Assembly: GCF_901709675.1 (NCBI RefSeq)
Contig: NC_051092.1
Coordinates: 10,496,491-10,560,490 of the forward strand
Direction of reading: 5' to 3'
From: Syngnathus acus
Taxonomy: Eukaryota; Chordata; Actinopteri; Syngnathiformes; Syngnathidae
Length of the DNA: 64,000 nt
Shown here in pieces: positions 1-12,300 of the stretch. The translations under genes were made by a program, and so were the position numbers. Numbering within the stretch: the first letter of the stretch is position 1; every line of letters begins with the position of its first letter. The notes under the pieces were generated by a model, which was given only the letters and a program-made list of their open reading frames with translations, had not been told where the DNA came from and ran no database searches.

Positions 1-152
1 TTTTTTTCATAGTTTGGGTGGGGGGGCGACTTATACTCAGGAGCGATTTATATACATATATATGGGGTTTTTTCACTTTTTTGGGCATTTTATGGCTGGT
101 GCGACTTATACTCCGGTGCGACTTATAGTCCGAAAATTACGGTAATTTTCTT
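1..152. mobile_element. Terminal fragment of a non-autonomous DNA transposon
   Basis: The stretch carries repeated GCGACTTATA units and ends with an ACGGTAA terminus, a pattern I recall from short mariner/pogo-type elements in vertebrate genomes. Only one end lies in the window, so the terminal inverted repeat cannot be checked. The terminal CCGTAA on the other strand resembles the CCGTG end of the complete element at 42909-43461, but the interior differs. Confidence 0.45.
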
Positions 153-307
153 CCGTAACAGTGAGGAGATGAGGATCCTTACCTCTGCGGCTGCATCCCA
201 CAGGCTGGATCAAGCTGTCCGCTTTCCTCTCCCTTCAACCATGCGTGCATCAGTGGTAACCCACCCAGAGTGAGCTGAGAGAGAGGCCAGTCGTTGCACA
301 AACACGA

Positions 308-425
308 GCATTGTCCATCCATCCATCCATCTTCTGTACCGCTTAGTCCCCACGGGGGTCGCGGGCGTGCTGGAGCCTATCCCAGCGTCATCGGGCAGTA
401 GGCGGGGGACACCCTGAACCGGTTG
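308..425 (-). repeat. Teleost interspersed repeat with a CATC satellite
   Basis: A short CATC tandem run (about 317-331) is followed by a GC-rich tract reading CTGTACCGCTTAGTCC and then GTGCTGGAGCCTATCCCAGC. This is the familiar 3' part of a LINE-type repeat scattered through teleost genomes. It is a repeat fragment with no host coding function. The family name is not assigned; a RepeatMasker run with a fish library would name it. Confidence 0.6.
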
Positions 426-1325
426 CCACGAGCATTGTCTCATTGACAAAGTACCTCCCTCTTGTGGTGACTGTGTGAGACACAGCCCCCAGCAATTGCA
501 TTAACACAACTGAACAATTGCATATAACACAATTGACATATACTATACTCATGTACTTGTTGAGCCAACATAATCAACAAGATCATATCAACGGTTCACT
601 TTTAATGTGTTTGTTGTGTAATAGGTGGTAAAAGCAAAGACAAAGATAGGGTTATCCATTCATTAGCACTTTTATTCATTGCCCTCTGCGTTACATAATA
701 CCCCAGTCTGAAACTAATCAACCAACAAAAATGTTTCCAGACTTGTAGTACATGTATTGCTCGGGTACTCCAATGCCAAAGATGGAGTACTGTGCTGACT
801 GGTACAGAAATATCTTAAAAATCAAATTTGCATAAACAAGGGTTCATATGAGGACGTAACCCACAAGAGCATGTGATTACCACACAAACCACCACTATTC
901 CCCCCTCCCTCACTAATCTATTGATTCCTGGTAATAAGGAAATGCATCTTTCAGTGTGTTGGATTTCTGTTCTTTCCCCTGTCTGATGTGCCGTATACTT
1001 TGAGTACCGCTCCTGAATTGTCATGGTTTCTCTTCACTTTGTTCTCAGGAAAGATGCTCCCAAGGGTTCCAGTCAAGATAAGACATGCGTTTGCACTGAT
1101 GACTCTGTTGTGCCCAGTTGCTATGGCCCAGAGTTCAGTTTTTCCAATCTAAACAAATTTTCCTGCACTAAAATATCTTATTACAACACTTACTTTAAAT
1201 GAGTAAGGTGTAAAATAAATATTGGTTGGTCAGTTTCTCCATGGTATAGTCATAGCATGTTTCCATTGATGTCCATCCATGATTTTTGATACATATAGTG
1301 TCGCCGAACAGCAAAAATATCTATA

Positions 1326-1352
1326 TGAATAATAATAATAATAATAATAATA
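1326..1352. repeat. AAT trinucleotide microsatellite
   Basis: About nine tandem AAT units in AT-rich intergenic DNA. The surrounding open frame reads poly-Asn and has no other sign of coding. Confidence 0.85.
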
Positions 1353-1827
1353 CAAAAAGAGCAAAACCTCGTAAGTTTAAACCTATAAATGATATTGATG
1401 AAACCTTTGATGTTGCAGCGAGTCGCCCATTTTACATTGGAAAAATCTCACAGCACATGACTAAAGTCATGATATTGTATGAATTGACTGACAAACTCAG
1501 TCAGTGGGAAATCTGTCTAATTTAACACAAATTTGATATGTTTGTAGGGAGCCTGAATGACAACAGGTCCTCTGCCATCTAATACCAGAGAGTGTCGAAT
1601 TGTTCTGTCACTGTGTTTTATTTGGGAAAACAAATCAGAAATTATAATCGTCTGATAAATTAAATAGTCAGGTTTAAGCCGTTCGGACAAGGGATGCATG
1701 GATGACTTGGTACCCTTGACTATCTCACTGGTTAGGATTCACTTGTCAGTTTTCCCTAATGCATGTGATTTATGCTCAGTGCGATAGGGGGAGCCCCTAT
1801 GTTGTATAAAGGCCAAAGCCTTTAAGC

Positions 1828-2690
1828 AGGGGTGTCCAAACATTTTGCAAAGGGTGCCAGATTTGGTTAGATAAAAATGTATAGGGGCCGACCATTCAGA
1901 TTGACATTCCTCGAACCATTACCATTGTAAATTAACTTGTAAATATGTAACTATATCCTTTGCTGTCTGCAGATAGGTTCATATTGCAAATGAAAATATA
2001 TTGTCAATTGCATTACCAGGATAGTTAAAGATTAAAATAATGAAAAGAAGGGCTTGATTCGAAGACATAGTTTCACTCATTTTAATTCATCAGGTGAAAA
2101 ACCTTCAACGCGAGAATTTACAAAACTATAATAATGATTTTTGTACAATTTTGCACTGCATGCATTAAATTAAAGATACTTTTTACCAGTCTAATCGCGT
2201 ACTCTAAATATTTTTAGCTCATTAAATCATGCACTTTAACACAAACTAATATTTTACATACCGATTGTATCATGTCAGATTTTTAATCAAAATTAAATCA
2301 TTCTCCGTTTTATCTTTTTGACTTTAACTCCATACACAACAAAATACTTCATAATCACAAAATAATAACCCATAGTCGTTTTGTTTGTTTGCGATCATTG
2401 TGAGTGGGCAGCACGGACGCGCAGTAGTTAGTTAAGTAGACAGAGCTCTCACCAATGGTCCGTGGTTTATTTTATTTTGCCTTTCCGTGAGCAGCGTCAC
2501 TGGCAGCGTCTTTGATTTTAGCGTCACCTTTTTGTGTGGATATTTGAATGTGCAAGTGTCTGGGTCACTGATCATCTTGCAAACGTACACCTGTGAACTG
2601 GGAAGGAACGCGCTCACATCCGATCATAAACGCTCGCGGTCTAAATTTAGACGCGGGCCGAATTTGGCCCGCAGGACGTATTTTTCTTTA
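1828..2690. mobile_element. Probable degraded hAT-type non-autonomous element
   Basis: The left edge reads CAGGGGTGTCCAAAC, the characteristic hAT (Charlie-like) terminus. The right part contains CGCGGGCCGAATTTGGCCCG, matching the GGCCCG-rich subterminal tract of the same class (compare the element at 37314-38352). The interior is AT-rich and I see no transposase reading frame. Edges are approximate and I could not confirm an 8 bp target duplication. Confidence 0.5.
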
Positions 2691-2736
2691 AGGGGATGTT
2701 TACTAAATCCAGAGGCATATGTGGGATTACAATGAT

Positions 2737-2738
2737 TT

Positions 2739-2777
<39 letters not shown>
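2737..2777. repeat. TTG trinucleotide microsatellite
   Basis: A run of roughly 13 TTG units just right of the hAT-like element. It has no coding support. Confidence 0.9.
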
Positions 2778-2778
<1 letters not shown>

Positions 2779-3049
2779 AATGTTGTAATACAACGTCGCT
2801 GTGTGAAGGCATTGAAAGGAACGTGTACCAATCAATGATTTTTAATTAAATTTAGAATTACTTGACACAAATCCAATATCGACACTTGAATCGGTATTTT
2901 ACCGTTCAAAACAATCCCTTTAAACTAAGGTCGCACAATCAAGATCGATAGGGATTAATAGCCATTTACCTTTTTCTGTTCATACGGATTTGTCAGTTCA
3001 ATCGCCAGAATTAAATCAAAATTAAGTCAAATCAGTCAAGTTATTATCA

Positions 3050-3336
3050 TATTTGAAGCAAAAGTCAATGGCTTTATATATTTGTAGTAGTGTCTTTAAT
3101 GCCAATCGTACGCTCTCCCCTCTCTGACGAATAATGGTATGGTCCGGCCCATCTGTTCGCCTTGGCTCGGACTGATTGAAACAGATTGATGAGCCCGGCG
3201 AGGCGGAATGGCAGCAACGCAAGGACTTAGTGGACTGCGCGAGCAAGTTTTGTCGGAAGTGTTTCATTGAACTTTTGAACTTTAAACCCCTTTCTAATGT
3301 GAGCAATCAACGTGACAGCATTCCTCCAGTCTGAAA
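3050..3336 (+). promoter_or_regulatory. Probable CECR2 promoter and 5' UTR region
   Basis: The 280 bases before the CECR2 start codon are richer in G+C and CpG than the AT-rich DNA to the left. Examples are the tracts near 3125-3250 with CCGGCC, GCCCGGCGAGGCGG and GACTGCGCGAGC. No TATA box is evident, as is usual for a broadly expressed chromatin gene. The assignment rests on position and composition; cap-site mapping would decide it. Confidence 0.4.
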
Positions 3337-6300
3337 ATGTCCCGGGGATGTACAGTTTCTGTGGAAGAAGTCCAATCTTGGTGGGAAGTCCCCGCCATAG
3401 CCCACTTCTGCTCACTGTTCAGGGCAGCGTTCAACCTTCCCGACTTTGAAATCGAGGTAAATGATATTCTGTCTTCACGGAAGTGACACCACTCGCCCTC
3501 ACTGTGGAAATTAAAAACGTTGTTTGTGTCACCTATACCAACTACTAGTCTCCTAAGCAATGTTCTTTGAACTTCTACTCGTGAACGTTACGACTCCGCA
3601 ACAACCTAGCTAACCGATTAGCAACGCTAAAACTTAGGTGTGAACCTTTTAATCGATCGTCAATAAAGGTCGATCGAGAGGCCAAATTGAGATTTGAGAC
3701 CTAGTAATAAGATTGTTGTTGTTACGTAGTGCTCTCTACAGTCATTCAAGGCTTTCATGTTCCCACTTTAATTGATATTCTAAAAGATCCGTCCACTCAG
3801 ATATAGTTCATACTTAGTCCCACTTAAAATCTTAGTTTCGGGGTGATGATGTGCTTTACGATACAAAGTGAAACTTTTTTAAATTCCACATAAGCGTGAT
3901 AACGATCATACAGAACAAGTGTCTTCAGATAACGTTTCCTCCCCTTATTTATCACATAAAGTTAAGTTCATGGCGTGGGTTTTGGAGTTTATTGTCTTGC
4001 GTCGTGAGCCATCTGGCTTGGGGAGCGAGACGCAGATGCTTCTCGGGCATTGTTTGCTCCCCCCCCCCCAGTTTAGGATTGAGTGAAAGAGTTGGACTCA
4101 ACGTGTGCCTGCTAATACCGCTTTGAGAGCCAAAATACAACGTGAATTAATTCCGAAATGTATACAGCCTGGCAACTATATCACATGGCCTCAACACACA
4201 GAAGCCCTTTTATTCATCGAAGGGTACATAATCATCGATCATTGCGTTATGAGTCAATCGAAAATTGATTGGCTTCAAATAAAATTTTACGGTCACCCCA
4301 TGACGCCTTTATTGCCCTGTCAACTCAAATCAGAGCGAAAAGGCCAAAAGCAATTCCAAGAATAACTTCAAAGGTAGCGTTTTCGATCGGTTAAATAGTT
4401 GGTATACGGAACGTTTGTCGTTGCTTTAAACTCTTTGAAGGAATGCGCAGGTTAGTCCGTCCTTCGTCATAGTGACTCACTAAGCACAGCGTACTGTACG
4501 TGTTTGCGCAATACGCTTGAAAGAGCTTCATCTTTTTTGTCGAAATTGAAAAAGTGTTCAAAGGTGATACTTTCTTTTCACATAATCAGCTGCTAGCTGA
4601 GACTGAGACGCCCTTAAACAATGGTTGTATATCTTGTTTGCCATTTTAGCAGTGAAATGTCAGGTGTCTGTCTTCAGTCTGCCACTGCATGGTGCCAGTT
4701 TATTTTACGTTCTTAATTTGACCGCCGTAGTACTTTCCCAGCAATCAGCTGTCTCAAAGTGCTCAACATAAAAGACATTAAATTTAAATAATGCAATCAT
4801 AGAAAACTAAATAAATACACTTTCCTATGCATATGTGGCTTGACAAATTATGAAGCTTTAGTGATAAACCAGCAAGCAGCACAGGGGCACGGGCACGTGC
4901 GTCGAAACCTGGTTTGAACTGGGCTGTCAGAAAAAAATAACAGATCCCGATTTTCTAACAGAGTAGTGAAGGTTGGCTAGTGTTTGCGCACACCCTAATG
5001 TTGACATTTTTTTCTTCAGGGATGAATTGCAAAGATGTTCGCCAGACATTTGCCATCAGTATTAATGGTGCTGAACAGTTTTTCTGGTTGTAAACAAATG
5101 TCTTTGTGACAAGAAATACAGTACAACCTTTTACAACTGTTTGCAAGCTTTTAGCAACTCTGACCCAAAAAAAACATTCACTTGCGCAGTGTTCACACAA
5201 CCTTAGTGTGCTCTCATGGAGGACTACAGTAATGTAGATTTAAGGGTTCTTTTTCAATGTAACAGGGTGACTAGATGAATAACTGCCAACAGTTTGACAT
5301 GTATTATTTGCAGATTATTTAATTCTAATAATTTATTAAGTGATTTGATGAATATATTTATCCTTACCCGTCAAATTTGAAATCTGTTAACTCTGTCTAT
5401 AAAATTGAGGTTCCACTGTAAAAGGAAATTGAGTTCTATCCAATGCCACGTCCCTGTAACAGGTGAAGCCGGTTTGGCAGCTGTCAACAGCAACACGCTC
5501 TACAATGACTGTCATTTATCTCGACCTTGATATGGACAAGCCCAGTTGCGTGGTTTTAGTTGTCAAATAGTTTAAATCAATCAACTCAACGTTTATAACA
5601 GCCACAACTGCCAAGACGCTGTTTATAGAAATAATACATTAAAAAAACCTTTATATTGACACTTTGCATAGAGGAGTTCTATTTCAGCCATCTTCCCCTC
5701 CAATTGCCCATGTATGAAGTACAGATGTTTGTAACGTTGTGAGGTCAAAGGTACTTTGCATCATACAGATGTTGCCTTTACAGTGTGCATGATGTCGCTC
5801 ACATTTGCTACAAGCTATGTTTGAAATTACACCTTGTAGAGATTCAGCTGAAGTCAAGATTAATTTCCTCAATTAAAAACCAATTACACTAAATAAACGG
5901 AACAGGACATTATTAGTTTTTATAGTCTTTCTTTTGTTTGAAGGATGGGGGGTGACCGCTCCGACTGCAATCCTATTATTATTATTTCATTCAGGACACT
6001 TGTATAAGTGATTTTTATTTTTTCCTTTTGGTACTCAAGGTGTGTCACACTGCTTCCTCATTAACACCATCAGGAGCAACTGGGGCTTCAATGTCTTGTT
6101 CAAGGACACTTCAACATGGTCACAATGGCTGGGGACCAGTTCTTTCACCTCTGAGTTTGTAGATGTTGTCATTGGGGAAATTATGTCGGTAGTGCTTCCG
6201 CCTCGTGATATGCGCGGATGTCTATTTGGACACCAACATAATTGTTTTATTTTCTTAGAGATGCTGCATTTTAACTGTAAATATGTATATTCTTTCAGAC

Positions 6301-9300
6301 TTCTTTCACTGCGTCATTCACAACCGCAGCCGCTGTTACACTGACTGCGAAAATGATGCATTGTGGCCACCGTAGGGACGTCACAAGAAAAAGAGCATTG
6401 GCGTCTGTGTCAATTCACACCAGGTGTGGTGCGATGCGGATTGTATGTGCCGTGCCGTAAGGGTTCCACGAGGTTTCTATTTTCTCCGGACGCCGCATGC
6501 GTATTTTCATGAAGCTGAAGTAATTACACTATCCAGACAGGAAGTCAGGGGTCAGCATCCAAGGTAGATTTGGGTTAGATTTAAAAATCAACAAGTTCTG
6601 CAAACTTGTCGGACATTTAAAAGACAAAAGAAAGGAGCTTGAAATAAACTAAACACAAAACTCTGAACACAGAACATACATACACTGGGTCGAAGAGCCA
6701 AAGTCCCCCAAATGACATCCATACAGCATAAGGGGTGGCTATTGTTTAGCTCTCTATATACACTGTTGTCAACTCTTCAGTGTGAACCTCTGTGATCTTC
6801 TGGTGTTGTGGGTGCAGATTTGCTTACACGCATTACAAGGCATCTCTTCCGTAGTCAGTGTGAACTAGGCGCTGGGTATGTGATTGGATGCTGAAGTGGA
6901 ACGTCAGCCTACATGTGCAACATCTTTGCGCCTTGTGCTGTGGAGTTGCGTTATGCATGTTGCAAATTATGGTTACACATTGCGAGAAGCACCACACATC
7001 CATTATCTCGTCTGTGTCAAGACTCTATAACGAAAACAAGACAGGAATAGAGGTTCCTTTTCCAGGAAATTTTGATTAACCTGTAGTATTTGTAACTGGA
7101 GGTTTCACTGTATTTGATATTTAATCTGATTGCGTTCTTAGAATCTGATGAACAAGACATCTTCATAGTCTGCCCACCTATTAACCTTTGCTACTTCGCT
7201 CATAATGGTAAATGATTGCTGTTCATTGAAGGTCTTCCTAATGTAACAAATTGTTAGACAATGTAGGATGCCTTCCGCCATCCATCCAGCAGTTTGATGT
7301 TTTGTGTAGGCTTGCCTCAGTGCACCTCACTCCAAGTCCACTATTTGCAGCCACTAACAGAACCTCGACCCTATCCTATTCTCTATCCCTAACATGTTTT
7401 CCAATCACTAAGCCCCAGCCCCTGCCTGGCATTACCATGACTAAACCCCAGATGGTGGTTATTTCTTTCCCTTCCCCTTGAAAGGTGAAGGCTTCCCACT
7501 TTGACTGGGTGCAAGCTGCTGCTTCTGGGGCGTTTTTGTTGTTGTTTTTCCATGGAGTCCTCTGATTGTGTATATTTTGGTCCTATTAGGTTTGGTAAAT
7601 AAGTGTGCAAGCTGCCTGTGAGTGTGTCTTTGTTTCTGTTGTCTACAAGGTAAATGGATTAGCCCCGGAGGGACAATAAAGCTTTAAGCGTTTCAGAAAA
7701 TGCTTAGATGGGTGTTCTCAGTCACTTGGCAAATCCAAATTTTTGTACTGATAGGAAGCTGATACATTTCACTTTAGCACCATGGAGTCAAGACTGCTCC
7801 TGACCAAATTGGAGGCCCACCTCTCCATCCCAAATGTATCTTAGATACCAAAATGACCATAACACCGCAGGACATTTGACAACGTTTATTAATAGTAAAC
7901 AATTAATAGCTTTGAAAACAATCGCTGAAATCCAGCACAGCTGCATTAGCATAAAGAGTTCTGTGCACCCCCGTGCCTATAAGATAATGCCCATTTAAAC
8001 CGCAGTCTTTGCGATTACAATACCGCACTTTTGTCAAATCACGATCATAGTGCAAATACAATGTATCGTTTAGCCTTAATCCTTTGCGGTCTAGCAATGT
8101 GGTGGCCATTGAGAATTTTGAGATTTCCTGAACTGCCATTTTTCAGGGCCAGCCCCCCCGTCGGCTGCTTACCCCCGTCAACGAATACGCTTTGGTGGGC
8201 GCAAAAGAATCGCAGACACCTCAAAGTTGTCTACATTAAACACTCAAACGACCGTATTCCCTTTACTTTCTGTCAAATGCCAGTGACATGAAGAACCCCC
8301 CTGCACAGCAATACTTGCGTATTCTATTCTCAAGGCAATTCACTCACTTGCATCCTTCCCCCCTCGCACCTACTGACACCTCTCCAACTCGGCCTGTGTG
8401 ATGACCTGTGAGTCACTAACCACTCGCACTCGTCTTTCCACATCAGGCTATTCATAAAGCCTAGGAGATCCGTTTCTCACAAAGAGTACTCCTGAAAGAT
8501 CAAGAAACAGTTTGCATGTCTTTTTTATACCCTCTCTTGTATGCAATGAAGTCGTGGGGGGCTTTGTAAAAGGCTGCAGCCTCCTCCCCCAGTTGTGAGT
8601 GACAAGTGAGGGCAGCAGTACATGCATCAGATGGGGGGGAAGCAAGGGGGGCACATACACTAGGGTTTGTCTCAGCCAGCCCCATTGTCTTAGCTCCCCA
8701 TGGTTCCTTCTCCCTGTCTCCAGTCTGGGTGCGACTTCCCTTCAACGTTGTAAAGGCACTTGTCTTTGGTACTGGTTGTAAAGCAGAGATAAGAGGGAAG
8801 TCATGTGATGGGAGGTCTGGAAAACTTAACATGGACGTGAAATATACTTAGTTTACAGTACATAGGCATGTCTATGGACAGGTAATCAATTGGGCCATAA
8901 ATTCTGACCATGTTTGCACCTCAACTTAGATGGCGAGAGGGTCTCCGAACATAATACATATTCAAAATAATAGAACGTTTATTAGTCCCACATTCGAGGA
9001 ATTCGCATTGTTTTAGCAGCAATCGTGCATACCGGAAATAGAAAAAAAGCATGTCAAAGAAAGCATTTGTACAAGGAGTACACTGTGAAAATATTGTATG
9101 TGCATTAATTATCCAATTCAATCTATCAGCAACATTATGTTGAGTATTGATTGTTAATATTGACGTCTGATCAGTCTAATTGAACGGACTTGTTTTCTTT
9201 ACCACACACTTAAAAGGTGCCATTACCTTTATGACTTCAGCACCACCTTGTCTTTGATACGGTTCTGGTACCACCTACAAAGCCAGGAAATTGTCAATTC

Positions 9301-12300
9301 TGCTTGAGCTGTTCAGGAAAAAGACAAGACGCCTTTGACAGACCATGTAAAAGGGGCTTATTACAGACCCCAATATTAACTCGTCATTCTCTGACTTAAT
9401 GAGCAAAAGGTGTCCCACAGATTGATGGTCTCACCAACACCGGGCTTGCGCCAGAGGTGTGGAAGTGGCTTTGACAGATGTTTTAAAGATGACTAATCTG
9501 GCAACAGGCTTGCATCAGTGTCTCAACAACTATGCAATAGAGATGATTCGTCATGCTGGATCAAGAAATGTTAAACATTTTCCTGTGGTTTTTGTGATTG
9601 CGCATGCATGTTTGTCATGCATTTCCATGCGGGGGTGGAGGTTTCCTCAGGTGAGTAATCTAGCAGGAACCAGTGAATGGGACGTGTTGGGGGTGAAAGA
9701 ATCAAAGCATAGTAATGGAGGAGCCCATACTCAACAAGCAGGCATCCCTTCCCCCATCCCGCCTTCGCACGCCAACTATTAGTGATGTGAACCCCAGTTG
9801 AGCTGTCAACAGCAGTGACATGGAAACTGTCTGCTGTTAGGGTAGCCACGACTTCCACATCGCTACTTGTGCTGTCTTACAGGAAATCACTCCCATTAGA
9901 TGTGTCAGAATTAATTGATTAATCGACAAACCAATTCATTCAAATATATTGCCTCATATTTTTATAATTGGGTAACCGTTACAGACTTACCTAAAGATTG
10001 TCCAAATCTTGTGATTTCAGGCACTCAAAGTTGATAATTATCTAATTTTTCTCGTCTTTCATGAAAGCAAACAGATTTATCATTTATGTTGAATCAAAAT
10101 AAGAATTTGCAAACATCTGCTTTTACTTGGGAAATCAATGACCAGAAATCCCTCTCGTGTGATGTTGCTTTACTGTTTAGTTTCTTTTTAAATCACAAAA
10201 ACATACCAATAAACACAAATAATTGGGTAGCGAACAGTAATTGTCGAAACATGTTTTTTAATAAGCTTAAATCCGAATAAAATTTAATTCAATTGAATAT
10301 TCAATTCTCGAGCTCCCATAACTGTTTCTCCATGAGAGCTGTAAGGAAAAACGTGGCTTGAAAGCTGGCCGTGTTGTATATATAGTTTTCAGTTTACACA
10401 GACTGCAATCATGACATTTTTACTTTTCCACCCTCTATCTGGCTGTATGTAGCTGTAAAAGCGAGTAGCATAGACAAGCAGATTAACAAACAGCAAGCAG
10501 GTTAAATATGTGACAGTGATCTCTTTACATCAAGCACTAATATGCATTTCATTTGTTAGCAACAGAGCTGTTTTTTGTAGTTTCTACTGTAATATTTTAC
10601 AATGGATTGCTAATTATTATTTTTTTTTCTGTGTCCTAGGAATTGGAGAAAGCGCTCTCAGAACAGGACTTGAACTTCCTCGGGGATCTTATTGCTTGTC
10701 TACTGCAGGGATGTTACCAGCGCACTGACATTACGTATGTTAAGATTTAATCGAAATTATATTTATCGGGAAATGATCTTAGACGTAGCCACTTCATTTT
10801 TCTATTAATGCACGAGGTATTATGTATTGGTGTAAAGGCATGTGTGGTTATAAATGTTAGTTGTACTATGTTCATCTTGTTTTCAATTGTCAATTATTTT
10901 ACTGGTTCTTTTATCACAAACCAATTATTTAGGTTTCATTACCTGACATGTTTCGGCTATCACTTCCGCCTTCATCAGAGTGTCACCGGTGTGGTTGTGA
11001 CGCGTCTTTATCAGCTGATGGATGAACTGCTGTCCGTTCACCCCTCCAAAATGCTGCTCCAGGTGGTAGAGAGCATGAAAGCTCCCAACGGTGCTCACAA
11101 AGGTGTAGGGCAGGTAAACAAAAACAACACAACACAGGGGGAGGAAAAAAACAAGTAAACAAGAACACAGCGGAATGGTGACGTTGCCGTACGTGAGCGG
11201 GATTACGGAACGCATCAAAAGAGCCATGAAAAAATACAACGTAAACACACCCATCAAACCACACACAGCACTCCGTCAGATACTGGTTCACCCAAATGAC
11301 AGGATTCACCCGGAAAATAAATGCAACTCCATATACGAAATCCCATGCAATAAATCATACATCGGGGAGACAGGGAGAAACTTCATCACAAGAAAAACAG
11401 AACACAGGAAGGAGTGTGAGAAAGAGACAGCAACAAGACAAACAAGAGCAACAAAACCACAAGCAGAACAGGAACACTACAAGTCAGCCATTACCGACCA
11501 CTGCAAAAGAGAAAATCACATCATGGACTGGGGAAAGGCCAGAGTCATCCGCACCGAAGAAAACACGCATCAGCGTTGGATCAGGGAGGCCATCGAGATC
11601 CGCAAGCGGGTCCCGAGGACCATCAACAGGGACGAGGGAGCTTTCATGCTCTCTACCACCTGGAGCAGAATTTTGGAGGGGTGAATGGACAGCAGAGGGC
11701 AAGACTCACCTGTCAAATCCATCAGCCGATAAAGACGCGTCACAACCACACCGGTGACACTCTGACGAAAGCGGAAGTGATAGCCGAAACATGTCAGGTA
11801 ATGAAACCGAAATAATTTGATTGTGATAAAAGAACCAGTAAAATTAGGTTATAAATGTTTCGAGGAAGCCAAAAACAAATTCAATATTTTAGTTATTTGT
11901 ACCCATTGTAGGTTATTCATTGTTACATTATTTTTTAGGGTTGTTGTTTTATGTAACAAATGTGTCTACCTTGAAATAGGAAAAAAAGATTCACCAGTCC
12001 AATGCCTCACTAACGAGTCGCCCCATATTTTGACGCAACGTCTGATGCAAAATTACATTATAATCTTATTGGATTTATAACCTTAGCATCGATAAATTCT
12101 CAAATATGGAACAAGGTAATTATCAGAGAGTATCACTCCCAACACAGTCAAGTATTAATGCCCAGATGGTGTTTCTCTTCCAAATATTGTCTACTCAAGA
12201 TTGGGAAGAAATATAATGGTACCAACAGACAGATAAACAGAGAGGCAAGCATGAGCCAGTTTCTCCACCCAGGCAAGCAGCAACTGTAGGACAACCTGTT

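Noticed and set aside
8500-8851. Overlapping long frames on both strands in CECR2 intron 1
   Set aside because: The frames arise in G/C-skewed sequence without splice signals, codon bias or family resemblance.
11175-11684. GIY-YIG endonuclease as a host nuclease gene inside a CECR2 intron
   Set aside because: It has no introns or promoter and is bracketed by inverted repeats of its own end, so it is a retroelement fragment.
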